Below are positions 50,307 through 58,838 of a stretch of DNA of 64,000 nucleotides, in pieces. The notes beneath the pieces were generated by a model, which worked only from the letters and a program-made list of their open reading frames with translations, was not told where the DNA came from and did not search any database. Positions within the stretch are counted from its first letter, which is position 1; every line of letters begins with the position of its first letter. The stretch covers positions 372,001 to 436,000 of the forward strand of contig CAVRBT010000004.1 in assembly GCA_963719275.1 (NCBI GenBank), given 5' to 3'. Both the position numbers and the translations under genes were made by a program. The DNA comes from AC-32 sp963719275. GTDB lineage: Bacteria > Actinomycetota > Thermoleophilia > Gaiellales > Gaiellaceae.

Positions 50307-53300
50307 CTAGGCCGTTCGCGCTTCGGCATCGATCCGCTCCTGCAGGCTGAGTGCGACCTCGTCGCGCGCGTGGGCGATGGCCTCCACCGCAGCGGCCGCG
50401 CCCGAGACCGTCGTGATGCACGGCACCCGCGCGACGAGCGCCGCCTCGCGGATGAGGTAGCCGTCCGTGCGCGCGCCCGAGCCCTGCGGCGTGTTGACGA
50501 CGAGGTCGCAGCGCCCGCGGCGCACGAGGTCGACGACGCTCGGGCCGTCGCCCTCCTCGGTCACCTTGCGCACGTACTCCACCGCGAGTCCCGCGGAAGC
50601 GAGCGTGCGGGCAGTGCCCGCGGTCGCGAGCAGCCGGAAGCCGAGGCCCGCTAACGCCTGCGCGACCGGCACGACCACGCCCTTGTCCTCGTCGCGTACG
50701 GAGAGGAACGCGGTGCCGCTCGCAGGAAGCCTGCGGCCGGCCGCGCGCTCGGCCTTGGCAAACGCGGTCGGCAGGTCGGAGGCGCTCGCCATCACCTCGC
50801 CGGTCGAGCGCATCTCCGGCCCCAGCACCGGGTCGGCGCCCGGGAAGCGGGTGAACGGCAGCACCGCTGCCTTCACGGAGACCTGGCTGAGGTCGGGTGC
50901 GGCGAGCTCGAGGTCGGCGAGCGTCTCCCCCGCCGCGAGCCGGCACGCGGCCTGGACGAGGTTGACGCCGGTCGCCTTGCTCGCGAACGGCACCGTCCGC
51001 GACGCGCGGGGGTTCGCCTCCAGCACGTGGAGCTTCCCGTCGGCCAGCGCGAGCTGGACGTTGAGCAGGCCGATCACGCCGAGCGCCGGCCCGAGGCGGC
51101 GTACCGCATGCGCGACCGCCCGCCGCTCCGCGCGCGTCAGCGAGGGCGCGGGCAGCACGCAGCTGGAATCGCCGGAGTGGACGCCCGCTTCCTCGACGTG
51201 CTGCATCACCGCGGCGACGAAGGTCGCCGTGCCGTCGCAGAGCGCGTCCACGTCGATTTCGATCGCGTTCTCGAGGAAACGGTCGACGAGCAGCCTGCCG
51301 CCGGCAGCCGCGGCTTCGCGCACGGCTTCCGAGTCGTAGCAGACCCGCATACTCCGCCCGCCGAGCACGTAGCTGGGCCGCACAAGCACCGGGTAGCCGA
51401 CGCGGTCCGCCACCTCGACCGCCTCGTCCGCGGTGGCCGCCATCCCCCACGCCGGCACCGCGATCCCGAGGTCATCGCAGAGCGCCGCGAAGCGCTCGCG
51501 GTCCTCCGCCAGGTCGACCGCCTCGAACGGTGTGCCGAGAATCCGGTAGCCGGCGGCCTCGATCGCTCGTGCAAGCTTGAGTGGGGTCTGGCCGCCGAAC
51601 TGGATCACGACGCCCGCCGGCTGCTCGCGTTCGCAGACCGCGAGCACCTCCTCGACGCCGAGCGGCTCGAAGTAGAGCCGGTCCGAGGTGTCGTAGTCGG
51701 TCGAGACGGTCTCCGGATTGCAGTTGACCATCACCGCCTCGAAGCCGAGCGCGCGGAAGCTCTGCGCGGCGTGCACGCAGCAGTAGTCGAACTCGATCCC
51801 CTGGCCGATCCGGTTCGGGCCCGAACCCAAGATCACAATCGCCCGACGGTTGTGGTGACTAGAGGCCGTAGGCCGTTCGTCCGCTTCACCCCACGTCGAA
51901 TAGAAGTAGTTCGAGGCCGCCTCGACCTCGGCCGCGCAGGAGTCGACGCGCCGGTAGGCGGGCCGTACCCCCCACGCACGCCTTGCCGCCCGCGCCCGCT
52001 CCTCGCTCACGCCGCACGCCGCTGCAACCGCCGCGTCCGAGTGGCCGAAGCGCTTCAGCCGCAGCCAGTCGTCCGCGACCAGGTCAGCAAGGTTCAGCCG
52101 CCCGAGCCGCAGCCGCTCGAGCTCGGCCCGGAACCACGGGTGCAGCCCCTCGGGCAGCTCGTCGAGCGACGGCCAGGGCGTCACCGCACCGCCGTCCAGC
52201 TCGCGCGAGCGGAGCGCCTTCGAGAGCGCCTCCGTGAACGTCCGCCCGATGCCCATCGCCTCGCCGACGGACTTCATCTGCGTGCCGAGCGTCGTGTCGG
52301 CGCCCGGGAACTTCTCGAACGCGAAGCGGGGCACCTTCACGACCACGTAGTCCAGCGTCGGCTCGAAGCTCGCCGGCGTGATGCCTGTCAGGTCGTTCGG
52401 GATCTCCTCGAGCGTGTAGCCGACCGCCAGCTTCGCGGCGACCTTCGCGATCGGGTAGCCGGTTGCCTTGGAGGCCAGCGCCGACGAGCGCGAGACGCGC
52501 GGATTCATCTCGATCACGCGCACGTCGCCGCTCTCGCGGTTGCGGGCGAACTGGATGTTCGAGCCGCCGCACTCCACACCGACCGCCCGGATCACAGCCG
52601 CGCCGGCGTCGCGCAGCTCCTGGTAGGCCTCGTCCGAGAGCGTCATCTGCGGCGCCACGGTCACCGAGTCGCCGGTGTGGACGCCCATCGGGTCGAGGTT
52701 CTCGATCGAGCAGACGACGACCACGTTGTCGTTGCGGTCGCGGATCAGCTCGAGCTCGAACTCGTCCCAGCCGAGCAGGCTCTCCTCGACCAGCACCTGT
52801 CCGACCGGGCTCTCGCTCAGCGCTCGTTCGAGCAGCGTCTCCAGCTCGCGCCTGTTGTGTGCGGTGCCGCCGCCGTGTCCCCCGAGCGTAAAGGCCGGCC
52901 GCAGGATGACGGGGAAGGCGAGATCCGCCGGGACGTCCCGAAGCGACGTGGCCACCAGCGACTCCGGCACCTTCAGCCCCGCCTCGCGAACGGTCTCGCG
53001 GAAGAGCTCACGGTCCTCGGCGCGGCGAATCACCTCTGGCGGGGCCCCGATCAGCTCGATCCCGAGCGCCTCGAGCACGCCGATCTCGGCGAGCTCCAGG
53101 CCGATGTTGAGCGCCGTCTGGCCCCCCAGCGTCGGCAGGAGCGCGTCGGGCCGCTCTCGGCCGAGCACGTCCGCGACCGCCTCGACGTCGAGCGGCTCGA
53201 GGTACGTGCGGTCGGCGAACCCGGGGTCGGTCATGATCGTCGCCGGATTCGAGTTGACGACGACCGTGCGGAAGCCGTCCTCGCGCAGCACCTTCAGCGC

Positions 53301-53396
53301 CTGGCAGCCCGCGTAGTCGAACTCGCAGGCCTGGCCGATCACGATCGGCCCGGAGCCGATCAGGCAGATCGAGCGGAGGTCAGGCCGCCTCGGCAA
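50307..53396 (-). CDS. carB: Carbamoyl-phosphate synthase large chain
   Basis: Makes carbamoyl phosphate from bicarbonate, ammonia and ATP for pyrimidines and arginine. 1029 residues, slightly shorter than E. coli (1073). Two ATP-grasp halves, each with the usual motif (LIGSGPIVIGQACEFDYAG at the start, ILGSGPNRIGQGIEFDYCC near 530), an oligomerisation domain between, and a C-terminal MGS-like allosteric domain (VEYVRKVTEEGDGPSVVDLV). TTG 53396 overlaps the carA end by 17 bases. Confidence 0.97.
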   Translation of the reverse strand: MPRRPDLRSICLIGSGPIVIGQACEFDYAGCQALKVLREDGFRTVVVNSNPATIMTDPGFADRTYLEPLDVEAVADVLGRERPDALLPTLGGQTALNIGLELAEIGVLEALGIELIGAPPEVIRRAEDRELFRETVREAGLKVPESLVATSLRDVPADLAFPVILRPAFTLGGHGGGTAHNRRELETLLERALSESPVGQVLVEESLLGWDEFELELIRDRNDNVVVVCSIENLDPMGVHTGDSVTVAPQMTLSDEAYQELRDAGAAVIRAVGVECGGSNIQFARNRESGDVRVIEMNPRVSRSSALASKATGYPIAKVAAKLAVGYTLEEIPNDLTGITPASFEPTLDYVVVKVPRFAFEKFPGADTTLGTQMKSVGEAMGIGRTFTEALSKALRSRELDGGAVTPWPSLDELPEGLHPWFRAELERLRLGRLNLADLVADDWLRLKRFGHSDAAVAAACGVSEERARAARRAWGVRPAYRRVDSCAAEVEAASNYFYSTWGEADERPTASSHHNRRAIVILGSGPNRIGQGIEFDYCCVHAAQSFRALGFEAVMVNCNPETVSTDYDTSDRLYFEPLGVEEVLAVCEREQPAGVVIQFGGQTPLKLARAIEAAGYRILGTPFEAVDLAEDRERFAALCDDLGIAVPAWGMAATADEAVEVADRVGYPVLVRPSYVLGGRSMRVCYDSEAVREAAAAGGRLLVDRFLENAIEIDVDALCDGTATFVAAVMQHVEEAGVHSGDSSCVLPAPSLTRAERRAVAHAVRRLGPALGVIGLLNVQLALADGKLHVLEANPRASRTVPFASKATGVNLVQAACRLAAGETLADLELAAPDLSQVSVKAAVLPFTRFPGADPVLGPEMRSTGEVMASASDLPTAFAKAERAAGRRLPASGTAFLSVRDEDKGVVVPVAQALAGLGFRLLATAGTARTLASAGLAVEYVRKVTEEGDGPSVVDLVRRGRCDLVVNTPQGSGARTDGYLIREAALVARVPCITTVSGAAAAVEAIAHARDEVALSLQERIDAEARTA

Positions 53397-54423
53397 GCGC
53401 CACCCCCTCGACCCAGCGCGACAGCAGCGGCCACGCGTCGTGCGGCCCGGGCCGCGCCTCCGGGTGGAACTGCACGGAGCGTGCGGCGAGGTCCGGGAAG
53501 TCGAGCGCCTCGACCGTCCCGTCGTAGAGCGAGACGTGCGTCACCTCGGGCGCGTCGGAGCGTGCAACCGCGAAGCCGTGGTTCTGGCTCGTCACGAGCA
53601 CGCGGTTCGTCCGCTTCTCGAGCACCGGGTGGTTCGCGCCGCGGTGGCCGAACGGGAGCTTGAACGTCTCGTGCCCGGTCGCCAGCGCGAGCAACTGGTG
53701 TCCGAGGCAGATCCCGAGGATCGGCACCTTGCCGAGCAACGCCTTCACCGCCTCGACCTCGGCCGCGAGCGGCTCAGGGTCGCCCGGGCCGTTCGAGAGC
53801 AGGACGCCGTCGTAGCGCGCGAGCTCGACCGGGTCGGCGTCGTGCGGGTAGACCGTTACGGCTGCCCCCGCCCACGAGAGCCGGTCGAGGATCGAGCGCT
53901 TGCAGCCGTAGTCGACGACCGCGATGTTCGCGGTGCCCGCGTCCGAGTAAACGTACGACTCCCGCGTGGAGACGTCCGCCACGAGCGCGCGGCCCGTCAT
54001 GGGCGGCTGCTCCCGGACGGCCGCCACCGCCTCCTCGACCGACGCGTCTCCCGTCACGGCGATCGCCCGCATGGCACCGCGCTCGCGGAGGTGCACCACC
54101 AGCGAGCGCGTGTCGATCCCCGTGAGCGCGACGATCCCATGCCGGTGGAGCCAGTCCGTCCAGGCAGGCCCGCGCGCCTCCCGCATCATGACCGCCCGCG
54201 CCTGCGGCCGTGACGACTCGCAGCGATCGCGGTCGACCCCGTAGTTGCCGACCATCGGCGCCGTGAAGCAGACGATCTGCTCCGCGTAGCTGGGGTCGGT
54301 GACCACCTCCTGGTAGCCGGTCATCGACGTCGTGAAGACGGCCTCACCGAACGCGAAGCCCTCCGCGCCCGCCGACTCGCCGCGGAAGACGGTGCCGTCC
54401 TCGAGTGCCAGGAACCCGGTCAT
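53380..54423 (-). CDS. carA: Carbamoyl-phosphate synthase small chain
   Basis: Glutamine amidotransferase subunit. 347 residues. N-terminal ALEDGTVFRGESAGAEGFAFGEAVFTTSMTGYQEV; nucleophile Cys in ILGICLGHQLLALATG near 240; His/Glu in VQFHPEARPGPHDA near 325. ATG 54423 follows GAGGCAAGGAG and overlaps the nucleotidyltransferase stop as ATGA. Confidence 0.96.
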   Translation of the reverse strand: MTGFLALEDGTVFRGESAGAEGFAFGEAVFTTSMTGYQEVVTDPSYAEQIVCFTAPMVGNYGVDRDRCESSRPQARAVMMREARGPAWTDWLHRHGIVALTGIDTRSLVVHLRERGAMRAIAVTGDASVEEAVAAVREQPPMTGRALVADVSTRESYVYSDAGTANIAVVDYGCKRSILDRLSWAGAAVTVYPHDADPVELARYDGVLLSNGPGDPEPLAAEVEAVKALLGKVPILGICLGHQLLALATGHETFKLPFGHRGANHPVLEKRTNRVLVTSQNHGFAVARSDAPEVTHVSLYDGTVEALDFPDLAARSVQFHPEARPGPHDAWPLLSRWVEGVALAEAA

Positions 54424-54944
54424 CTCCTTGCCTCCTCCTTCGTGATCCATTCGCCGTGCTCGAGGTAGTGGCGGGCGCGAGCGGCGTGCACGTGCTCGTC
54501 GCGCGCGTCCGCCCAGCGCAGCAGCTCCTCGGCCGCGCGCCTGGTCTCTGCCTCCGACACCGGTTGCAGCAGCTCGCCCCACTCCCGGGCCGCGAACCGC
54601 TGCGCAAGTGCGGCGTCGAGCACGAACCAGAACTCCGGCTCGCCCGGGCCGTCGGGGTAGTTCAGCTCATACGTAGGCGGCTTCGCGCCGGCCGCGTAGA
54701 CGACCAGCTCGAGCTTGCGGAACGGCTGAGGCAACTCGTCCAGCGCCGCGACAACCGCCGCGCGCTCCCCCTCCTCCAGCGGCCGCTCGACCACGACGAC
54801 CACGTCGAGGTCGCTGGTGGCCGGGTCGAAGCCGCCGAGGAGCGCCGAGCCGAGCACGAACGCACCCGCCACCGGGGCGACGCCCTCGATCGCGTCGACG
54901 ACTTGCACGACGTACGTCTCGAGCTGTGCCTCGGCCACGGTCAT
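54420..54944 (-). CDS. Nucleotidyltransferase-fold protein embedded in the pyrimidine operon
   Basis: 174 residues. GAFVLGSALLGGFDPATSDLDVVVVVERPL near residues 27-56 is the GS...SDxDxxV motif of pol-beta-type nucleotidyltransferases; the helical C-terminal half (RRAAEELLRWADARDEHVHAARARHYLEHGEW) resembles the aminoglycoside adenylyltransferase type. It is coupled by ATGA overlaps to pyrC upstream and carA downstream. It could modify a small molecule, a protein or an RNA; a role in controlling the pathway is only a hypothesis. Confidence 0.82.
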   Translation of the reverse strand: MTVAEAQLETYVVQVVDAIEGVAPVAGAFVLGSALLGGFDPATSDLDVVVVVERPLEEGERAAVVAALDELPQPFRKLELVVYAAGAKPPTYELNYPDGPGEPEFWFVLDAALAQRFAAREWGELLQPVSEAETRRAAEELLRWADARDEHVHAARARHYLEHGEWITKEEARR

Positions 54945-56242
54945 GCGGCGAAAGCCGTCCGTCCTGCGGCCACGGTCAGCCGAACCTGCCCGCGGAGCGT
55001 CTGCCCCAGCAGCCAGGAGTTCGCCGAGCGCGAGCGGAAGCCGCACTCCTGGACGCGCCACGTCCGCTCCGTGTCGAGCAGGACGAGGTTCGCCGGGGCA
55101 CCGGGCGCGATGCGCGCCGGCTCGACCCCGTATGCACGCGCGGGGCCGGCGGACATGCGCTCGAGCAGCGTCTCCAGCTTCAGCAATCCAGGGTCGACGA
55201 GATGCGTGTAGAGCGCCGCGAAGGCCGTCTCCAGGCCGGTGACGCCGAACGGCGCCGCCTCGAACGGCACCTCCTTCTCGTGGCGAAGGTGCGGCGCGTG
55301 GTCGGTCGCTATCGCCGAGATCGTCCCGTCCCGCAGCCCTTCGACGAGCGCGGCCCGGTCGTCGGCCGATCGGAGCGGCGGGTTCATCTTCAGGTTCGAG
55401 TCGAGCGAGCGCACGGCCTCGTCCGTAAGGCAGAGGTGGTGCGGCGTGACCTCGGCGGTTGCCGCGACTCCTTTGGCCTGCGCCGCCCGCAGCGCGTCGA
55501 CCGATTCGCGCGCGGAGAGGTGGAGCAGGTGCAGCGGCGCCTGCTCGTAGGCCGCGAGCGAGAGGTCGCGCTCGACCATCACGCTCTCGGCGACCGACGG
55601 GTAGCCCGAGAAGCCGAGCTCGGCGGAGACCGCGCCCTCGTGCATCTGACCGCCCTTCGAGAGGGTCGGCTCCTCGCAGTGCAGCGCGAGCCGCCGTCCG
55701 GTGATCCCGTGGTACTGCAGCGCACGTCGCATCAGGCCCGGCGCGACCACCGGCCGGCCGTCGTCGCTGAACCCGGCCGCGCCCTGCTCCGCGAGCTCGA
55801 CCATCTCCGTCAGCTCCGCGCCCTCCTGACCGCGGGTGATGGCTGCGAGGAAGCCGACCGGGATCGTCGCCTCGGCCTTGGCGTCCTCGATCAGCGACCC
55901 GAGCACGGAGGCCGAGTCGACGACCGGGTCGGTGTTCGGCATCGCGAGGATCGCGCAGTAGCCGCCCGCGGCCGCGGCCGCGGTGCCGGACGCGATCGTC
56001 TCCTCGTCCTCGCCGCCCGGCACGCGCAGGTGCACGTGCGGGTCGACGAACGCGGGCGCCAGCACCAGGCCCTCGCCCTCGACCACCCGGTGGCCGTTCG
56101 CGTCGACGTCCGCCCCGATCTGCGCGATCACGCCCTTGTCCACGCGGACGTCGCAGACGCGGTCGATGGCCTCCGTGGGGTCGACGACGCGGGCGCCGCG
56201 CACGACGAGGTCCTCCTTGCGGCCCGTGCGGGAGAACAGCAT
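54941..56242 (-). CDS. pyrC: Dihydroorotase
   Basis: Cyclises carbamoyl aspartate. 433 residues, class I. Metal motif FVDPHVHLRVPGGED near 62 (usual LREPG reads LRVPG), carbamylated-Lys region AGFSDDGRPV, further His in LALHCEEP near 185 and TAEVTPHHLCLTDE near 250, and ISAIATDHAPH near 300 with the catalytic Asp. ATG 56242 shares its A with the pyrB stop; GTG 56245 is an alternative. Confidence 0.95.
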   Translation of the reverse strand: MLFSRTGRKEDLVVRGARVVDPTEAIDRVCDVRVDKGVIAQIGADVDANGHRVVEGEGLVLAPAFVDPHVHLRVPGGEDEETIASGTAAAAAGGYCAILAMPNTDPVVDSASVLGSLIEDAKAEATIPVGFLAAITRGQEGAELTEMVELAEQGAAGFSDDGRPVVAPGLMRRALQYHGITGRRLALHCEEPTLSKGGQMHEGAVSAELGFSGYPSVAESVMVERDLSLAAYEQAPLHLLHLSARESVDALRAAQAKGVAATAEVTPHHLCLTDEAVRSLDSNLKMNPPLRSADDRAALVEGLRDGTISAIATDHAPHLRHEKEVPFEAAPFGVTGLETAFAALYTHLVDPGLLKLETLLERMSAGPARAYGVEPARIAPGAPANLVLLDTERTWRVQECGFRSRSANSWLLGQTLRGQVRLTVAAGRTAFAA

Positions 56243-57240
56243 CACGCCACCTCCAGCGGCTCGGTCACCTCGACGGGCACCGGGCCGGTCGTGAGCAGGT
56301 CGTAGAGCACGGCCATCCGCACGACCAGCCCCGAGCGCACCTGGGCCTCGATCAGTGCCTCGGGCGCGTCGGCGACTCGCGGGTCGATCTCGACCCCGCG
56401 GTTCATCGGGCCGGGGTGCATCACTTTCTGGCCCGGCTGGATGCGCTCCGGTGTCACGCCCCAGCGCGCGGTGTACTCGCGGAGCGACGGCACGTAGTTC
56501 GCGCCCTCCTGCATCCGCTCGCGCTGCATGCGCAGGACGTACACGACGTCGGCAGCCCGAATCGCGTCGATGTCGTGGGAGACCTCGCACCCGAGTGCCT
56601 CGATGCCGCGCGGGATCAGCGGCGACGGCCCGACGAGCGTCACCTTTGCGCCCATCAGCGCGAGCGCCTGCACGTTCGAGCGCGCCACGCGCGAGTGGAG
56701 GACGTCTCCCACGATCGCGACGTGGACGCCCTCGATGCGCCCCAGCTCGGTCTGGATCGTGTAGAGGTCGAGGAGCGCCTGGGTCGGGTGCTGGTGCTTC
56801 CCGTCGCCGGCGTTCACGACGTGGGCGTCGGTGAAGCGGGCGACGAGCTGCGGTGCGCCGATCTGCGGATGCCTGATCACGATCACGTCCGGGTCGTAGG
56901 CCCCGAGCGTCAGCGCCGTGTCCTTGAGCGACTCGCCCTTGTCGACCGACGAGCCCGCGGCTTTGATCGACATCGTGTCCGCGCTCAGGCGCTTCGCGGC
57001 GAGCTCGAAGCTCGACAAGGTGCGCGTCGACGACTCGTAGAAGACGTTCACGACGGTGCGGCCGCGCAGTGTCGGCAGCTTCTTCACCTCGCGCTCGAGG
57101 CTTCGCGAGAAGCTCGACGCGGTCGCCAGCAGCCGCTCGACGTCCTCGCGCTCGAGGTCGCCGATCGAGATCAGGTGCCGCCGCGGCGGCTGTTTCGGCG
57201 GGAGGAAGCCCTCCCGCATGACGTGGATGTCAGCCATCAC
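56242..57240 (-). CDS. pyrB: Aspartate carbamoyltransferase catalytic chain
   Basis: 332 residues. Carbamoyl-phosphate site VNVFYESSTRTLSSFELA near 65, DKGESLKDTALTLGAYDPDVIVIRHP, GDGKHQHPTQALLDLYTI near 145, HPGPMNRGVEID near 285. No pyrI regulatory chain follows. GTG 57240 overlaps the pyrR stop as GTGA; ATG 57237 also fits. Confidence 0.96.
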   Translation of the reverse strand: MMADIHVMREGFLPPKQPPRRHLISIGDLEREDVERLLATASSFSRSLEREVKKLPTLRGRTVVNVFYESSTRTLSSFELAAKRLSADTMSIKAAGSSVDKGESLKDTALTLGAYDPDVIVIRHPQIGAPQLVARFTDAHVVNAGDGKHQHPTQALLDLYTIQTELGRIEGVHVAIVGDVLHSRVARSNVQALALMGAKVTLVGPSPLIPRGIEALGCEVSHDIDAIRAADVVYVLRMQRERMQEGANYVPSLREYTARWGVTPERIQPGQKVMHPGPMNRGVEIDPRVADAPEALIEAQVRSGLVVRMAVLYDLLTTGPVPVEVTEPLEVA

Positions 57241-57835
57241 CCGAGCTCCTTTGTGATGAGCAGGACGCGGTCGACCTCGTCCACCTCGACGAGCTCGACC
57301 TGGATGCGCTCCTCGCGCGCGGTGGGCAGGTTCTTGCCGACGTAGTCCGGGCGGATGGGGAGCTCGCGGTGCCCGCGGTCGGCGAGCACGGCCAGCTGCA
57401 CGCGCTCGGGCCGGCCGTAACCGAAGAGCGCGTCGATCGCCGCGCGAATCGTGCGGCCGGTGTAGAGGACGTCGTCGACGAGCACGCAGGTCATGCCTTC
57501 GAGCGCGAAGTCGAGCGTCGTCGAGCGGACGAGCGGCTGCGGGTGCCTCGGCGCCTCGCCGCCCCGGACATGGACGTCGTCGCGGTGGAACGTGATGTCG
57601 AGCTGCCCGAACGCGACCTCGGTGCCGCTTAGCTCGTGGATGCGGCGGCGCAGCCGCTGGGCGAGCGGCACCCCGCGCGTGTGGATGCCGATGAGCGCGA
57701 CCCGCGCGAGGTCGGCGTTGCCCTCGACGATCTCGTGCGCGATCCGCGTCAGGGACTTCGCGATCGCGTCGGCGTCGAGGATCGTGCGCGCTGCAGAGGT
57801 CTCGGCGGCTATCGGCCGCTCAGGGCGTGATTCAC
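57237..57835 (-). CDS. pyrR: PyrR regulator/uracil phosphoribosyltransferase, broken frame near the start
   Basis: RNA-binding regulator of pyrimidine genes. From about 57808 the frame reads AARTILDADAIAKSLTRIAHE, then VALIGIHTRGVPLAQRLRRRI, ALDUP-like strands, the PRPP motif CVLVDDVLYTGRTIRAAIDAL and LADRGHRELPIRPDYVGKN, all family features. But no ATG, GTG or TTG lies in frame at the proper N-terminus. AAAGGAG sits six bases ahead of GTG 57835, which is in another frame and meets a TAG after eight codons. One missing base between 57809 and 57835 would join them. The first in-frame start, GTG 57671, would remove about 45 conserved residues. Confidence 0.8.
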
Positions 57836-57848
57836 CTTCGACTCCTTT

Positions 57849-57866
57849 CCGGCCTCACTGGACCGG
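57849..57866 (-). promoter_or_regulatory. PyrR-binding loop ahead of pyrR
   Basis: On the minus strand CCGG-TCCAGTGAGG-CCGG: the loop matches the PyrR-binding consensus UCCNGNGAGG and is closed by a CCGG stem. It lies directly before AAAGGAG, so PyrR bound here would block ribosome loading on pyrR and the coupled operon, as reported for mycobacteria. No terminator follows, which favours translational control. Confidence 0.75.
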
Positions 57867-57895
57867 GTTAAAGGGGTACGTGTCGGCGCAGGAGC

Positions 57896-58630
57896 CTACA
57901 GGGTGGCGCGGACGGCACCCACGACGAGCCACTCGACGCGGTAGTCGACGCGTTCCGGGAGCTCGCGCTCGGCCCGGGCGAGGCCGGCTTCGTACTCCTC
58001 GTCCGAGATCAGGTCGAACGTGGAGATGTGCTTCCCGCGGATCCGCTCGAGCGCATCGCTGCGCGCGAGCGAGCCGCGCTGCGAGAGCCGCAGCAGGCGG
58101 ACGTCGAACCCCGCGGCGCCGAGCTCGGCCTCGAGCTCGGGCGCGGTCGGGAAGCGTTCGCGATCGACCGTCTCCATCGACGGGAAGAGCTCGTTCAGCC
58201 AGAACTCGTCGAAGTAGGACGGGTCGAAGGTCGCCACCGCAAAGCGGCCGTCGTGGGCGAGGACGCGATGCGCCTCGGCGAAGGCCCGCGACCGGTCGAC
58301 GAGGTGCGCGACGAGCCACATCGTCGCCCGGTCGAACCAGCCGTCCTTGAACGGCAGCTCCTCGGCCGAGCCCAATTTGAGGCCCGCGCCGCGGGCGCGG
58401 GTGCGGGCGACCTCGACCATCTCTGGCGACGCGTCGACCCCCCAGGCCTTCGCGATCTCGGCGAGCTGGGCGAGGAAGCGCCCCGTTCCGCAGCCGATGT
58501 CTAGCACGCGCCGGCCGGCCAGGTCCGCTTCGCGGATCAGCGTCTCGGCGACCTCGCGCCAGTTGTCGTCATAGGGGCGCAGGCGGTCGTAGACCGCAGC
58601 CCGGCGCGAGAAGTCAGGCGAGCTCGTCAG
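57896..58630 (-). CDS. SAM-dependent methyltransferase
   Basis: Class I methyltransferase. RRVLDIGCGTGRFLAQLAEI is motif I, GVDASPEMVEVARTRA motif II, FDRATMWLVAHLVD motif IV, and FDPSYFDEFWLNELFPS a later segment. With the likely N-terminal part (SRRAAVYDRLRPYDDNWREVAETL) the protein has about 244 residues. No ATG, GTG or TTG lies in frame there; CTG 58630, overlapping the DUF2007 stop, is the best start, while GTG 58513 would cut the N-terminus. Substrate unknown. It lies just upstream of pyrR. Confidence 0.82.
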   Translation of the reverse strand: MTSSPDFSRRAAVYDRLRPYDDNWREVAETLIREADLAGRRVLDIGCGTGRFLAQLAEIAKAWGVDASPEMVEVARTRARGAGLKLGSAEELPFKDGWFDRATMWLVAHLVDRSRAFAEAHRVLAHDGRFAVATFDPSYFDEFWLNELFPSMETVDRERFPTAPELEAELGAAGFDVRLLRLSQRGSLARSDALERIRGKHISTFDLISDEEYEAGLARAERELPERVDYRVEWLVVGAVRATL

Positions 58631-58838
58631 GCTCGGTCAGCGACTCGATCGCGTCGCGGGCGGCGTCGAGGTCGGACTCCGGGACGAGCACCTTCTGCGG
58701 CGCGTCCTCGACGGCGCGCGGGTGGTGCTCGACCGCTGTCTCGAGCTCCGCGTCGATGCCCGCCGAGCGGAGGATGTCCTGGATCTCCTCCGCCTCGGCG
58801 ACGCTCTCCGCCAATGCCACCTGCACGAGGCCGCTCAC
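58614..58838 (-). CDS. DUF2007-type small protein
   Basis: 74 residues. VQVALAESVAEAEEIQDILRSAGIDAEL followed by a short variable loop and KVLVPESDLDAARDAIESL: the beta-alpha-beta fold of DUF2007 putative signal-transducing proteins. GTG 58838 overlaps the RNase Z stop as GTGA. Confidence 0.85.
   Translation of the reverse strand: MSGLVQVALAESVAEAEEIQDILRSAGIDAELETAVEHHPRAVEDAPQKVLVPESDLDAARDAIESLTEPDELA

Noticed and set aside
57237..57671. Short PyrR starting at GTG 57671
   Set aside because: It would lack the conserved first strand and helix that are clearly encoded upstream.
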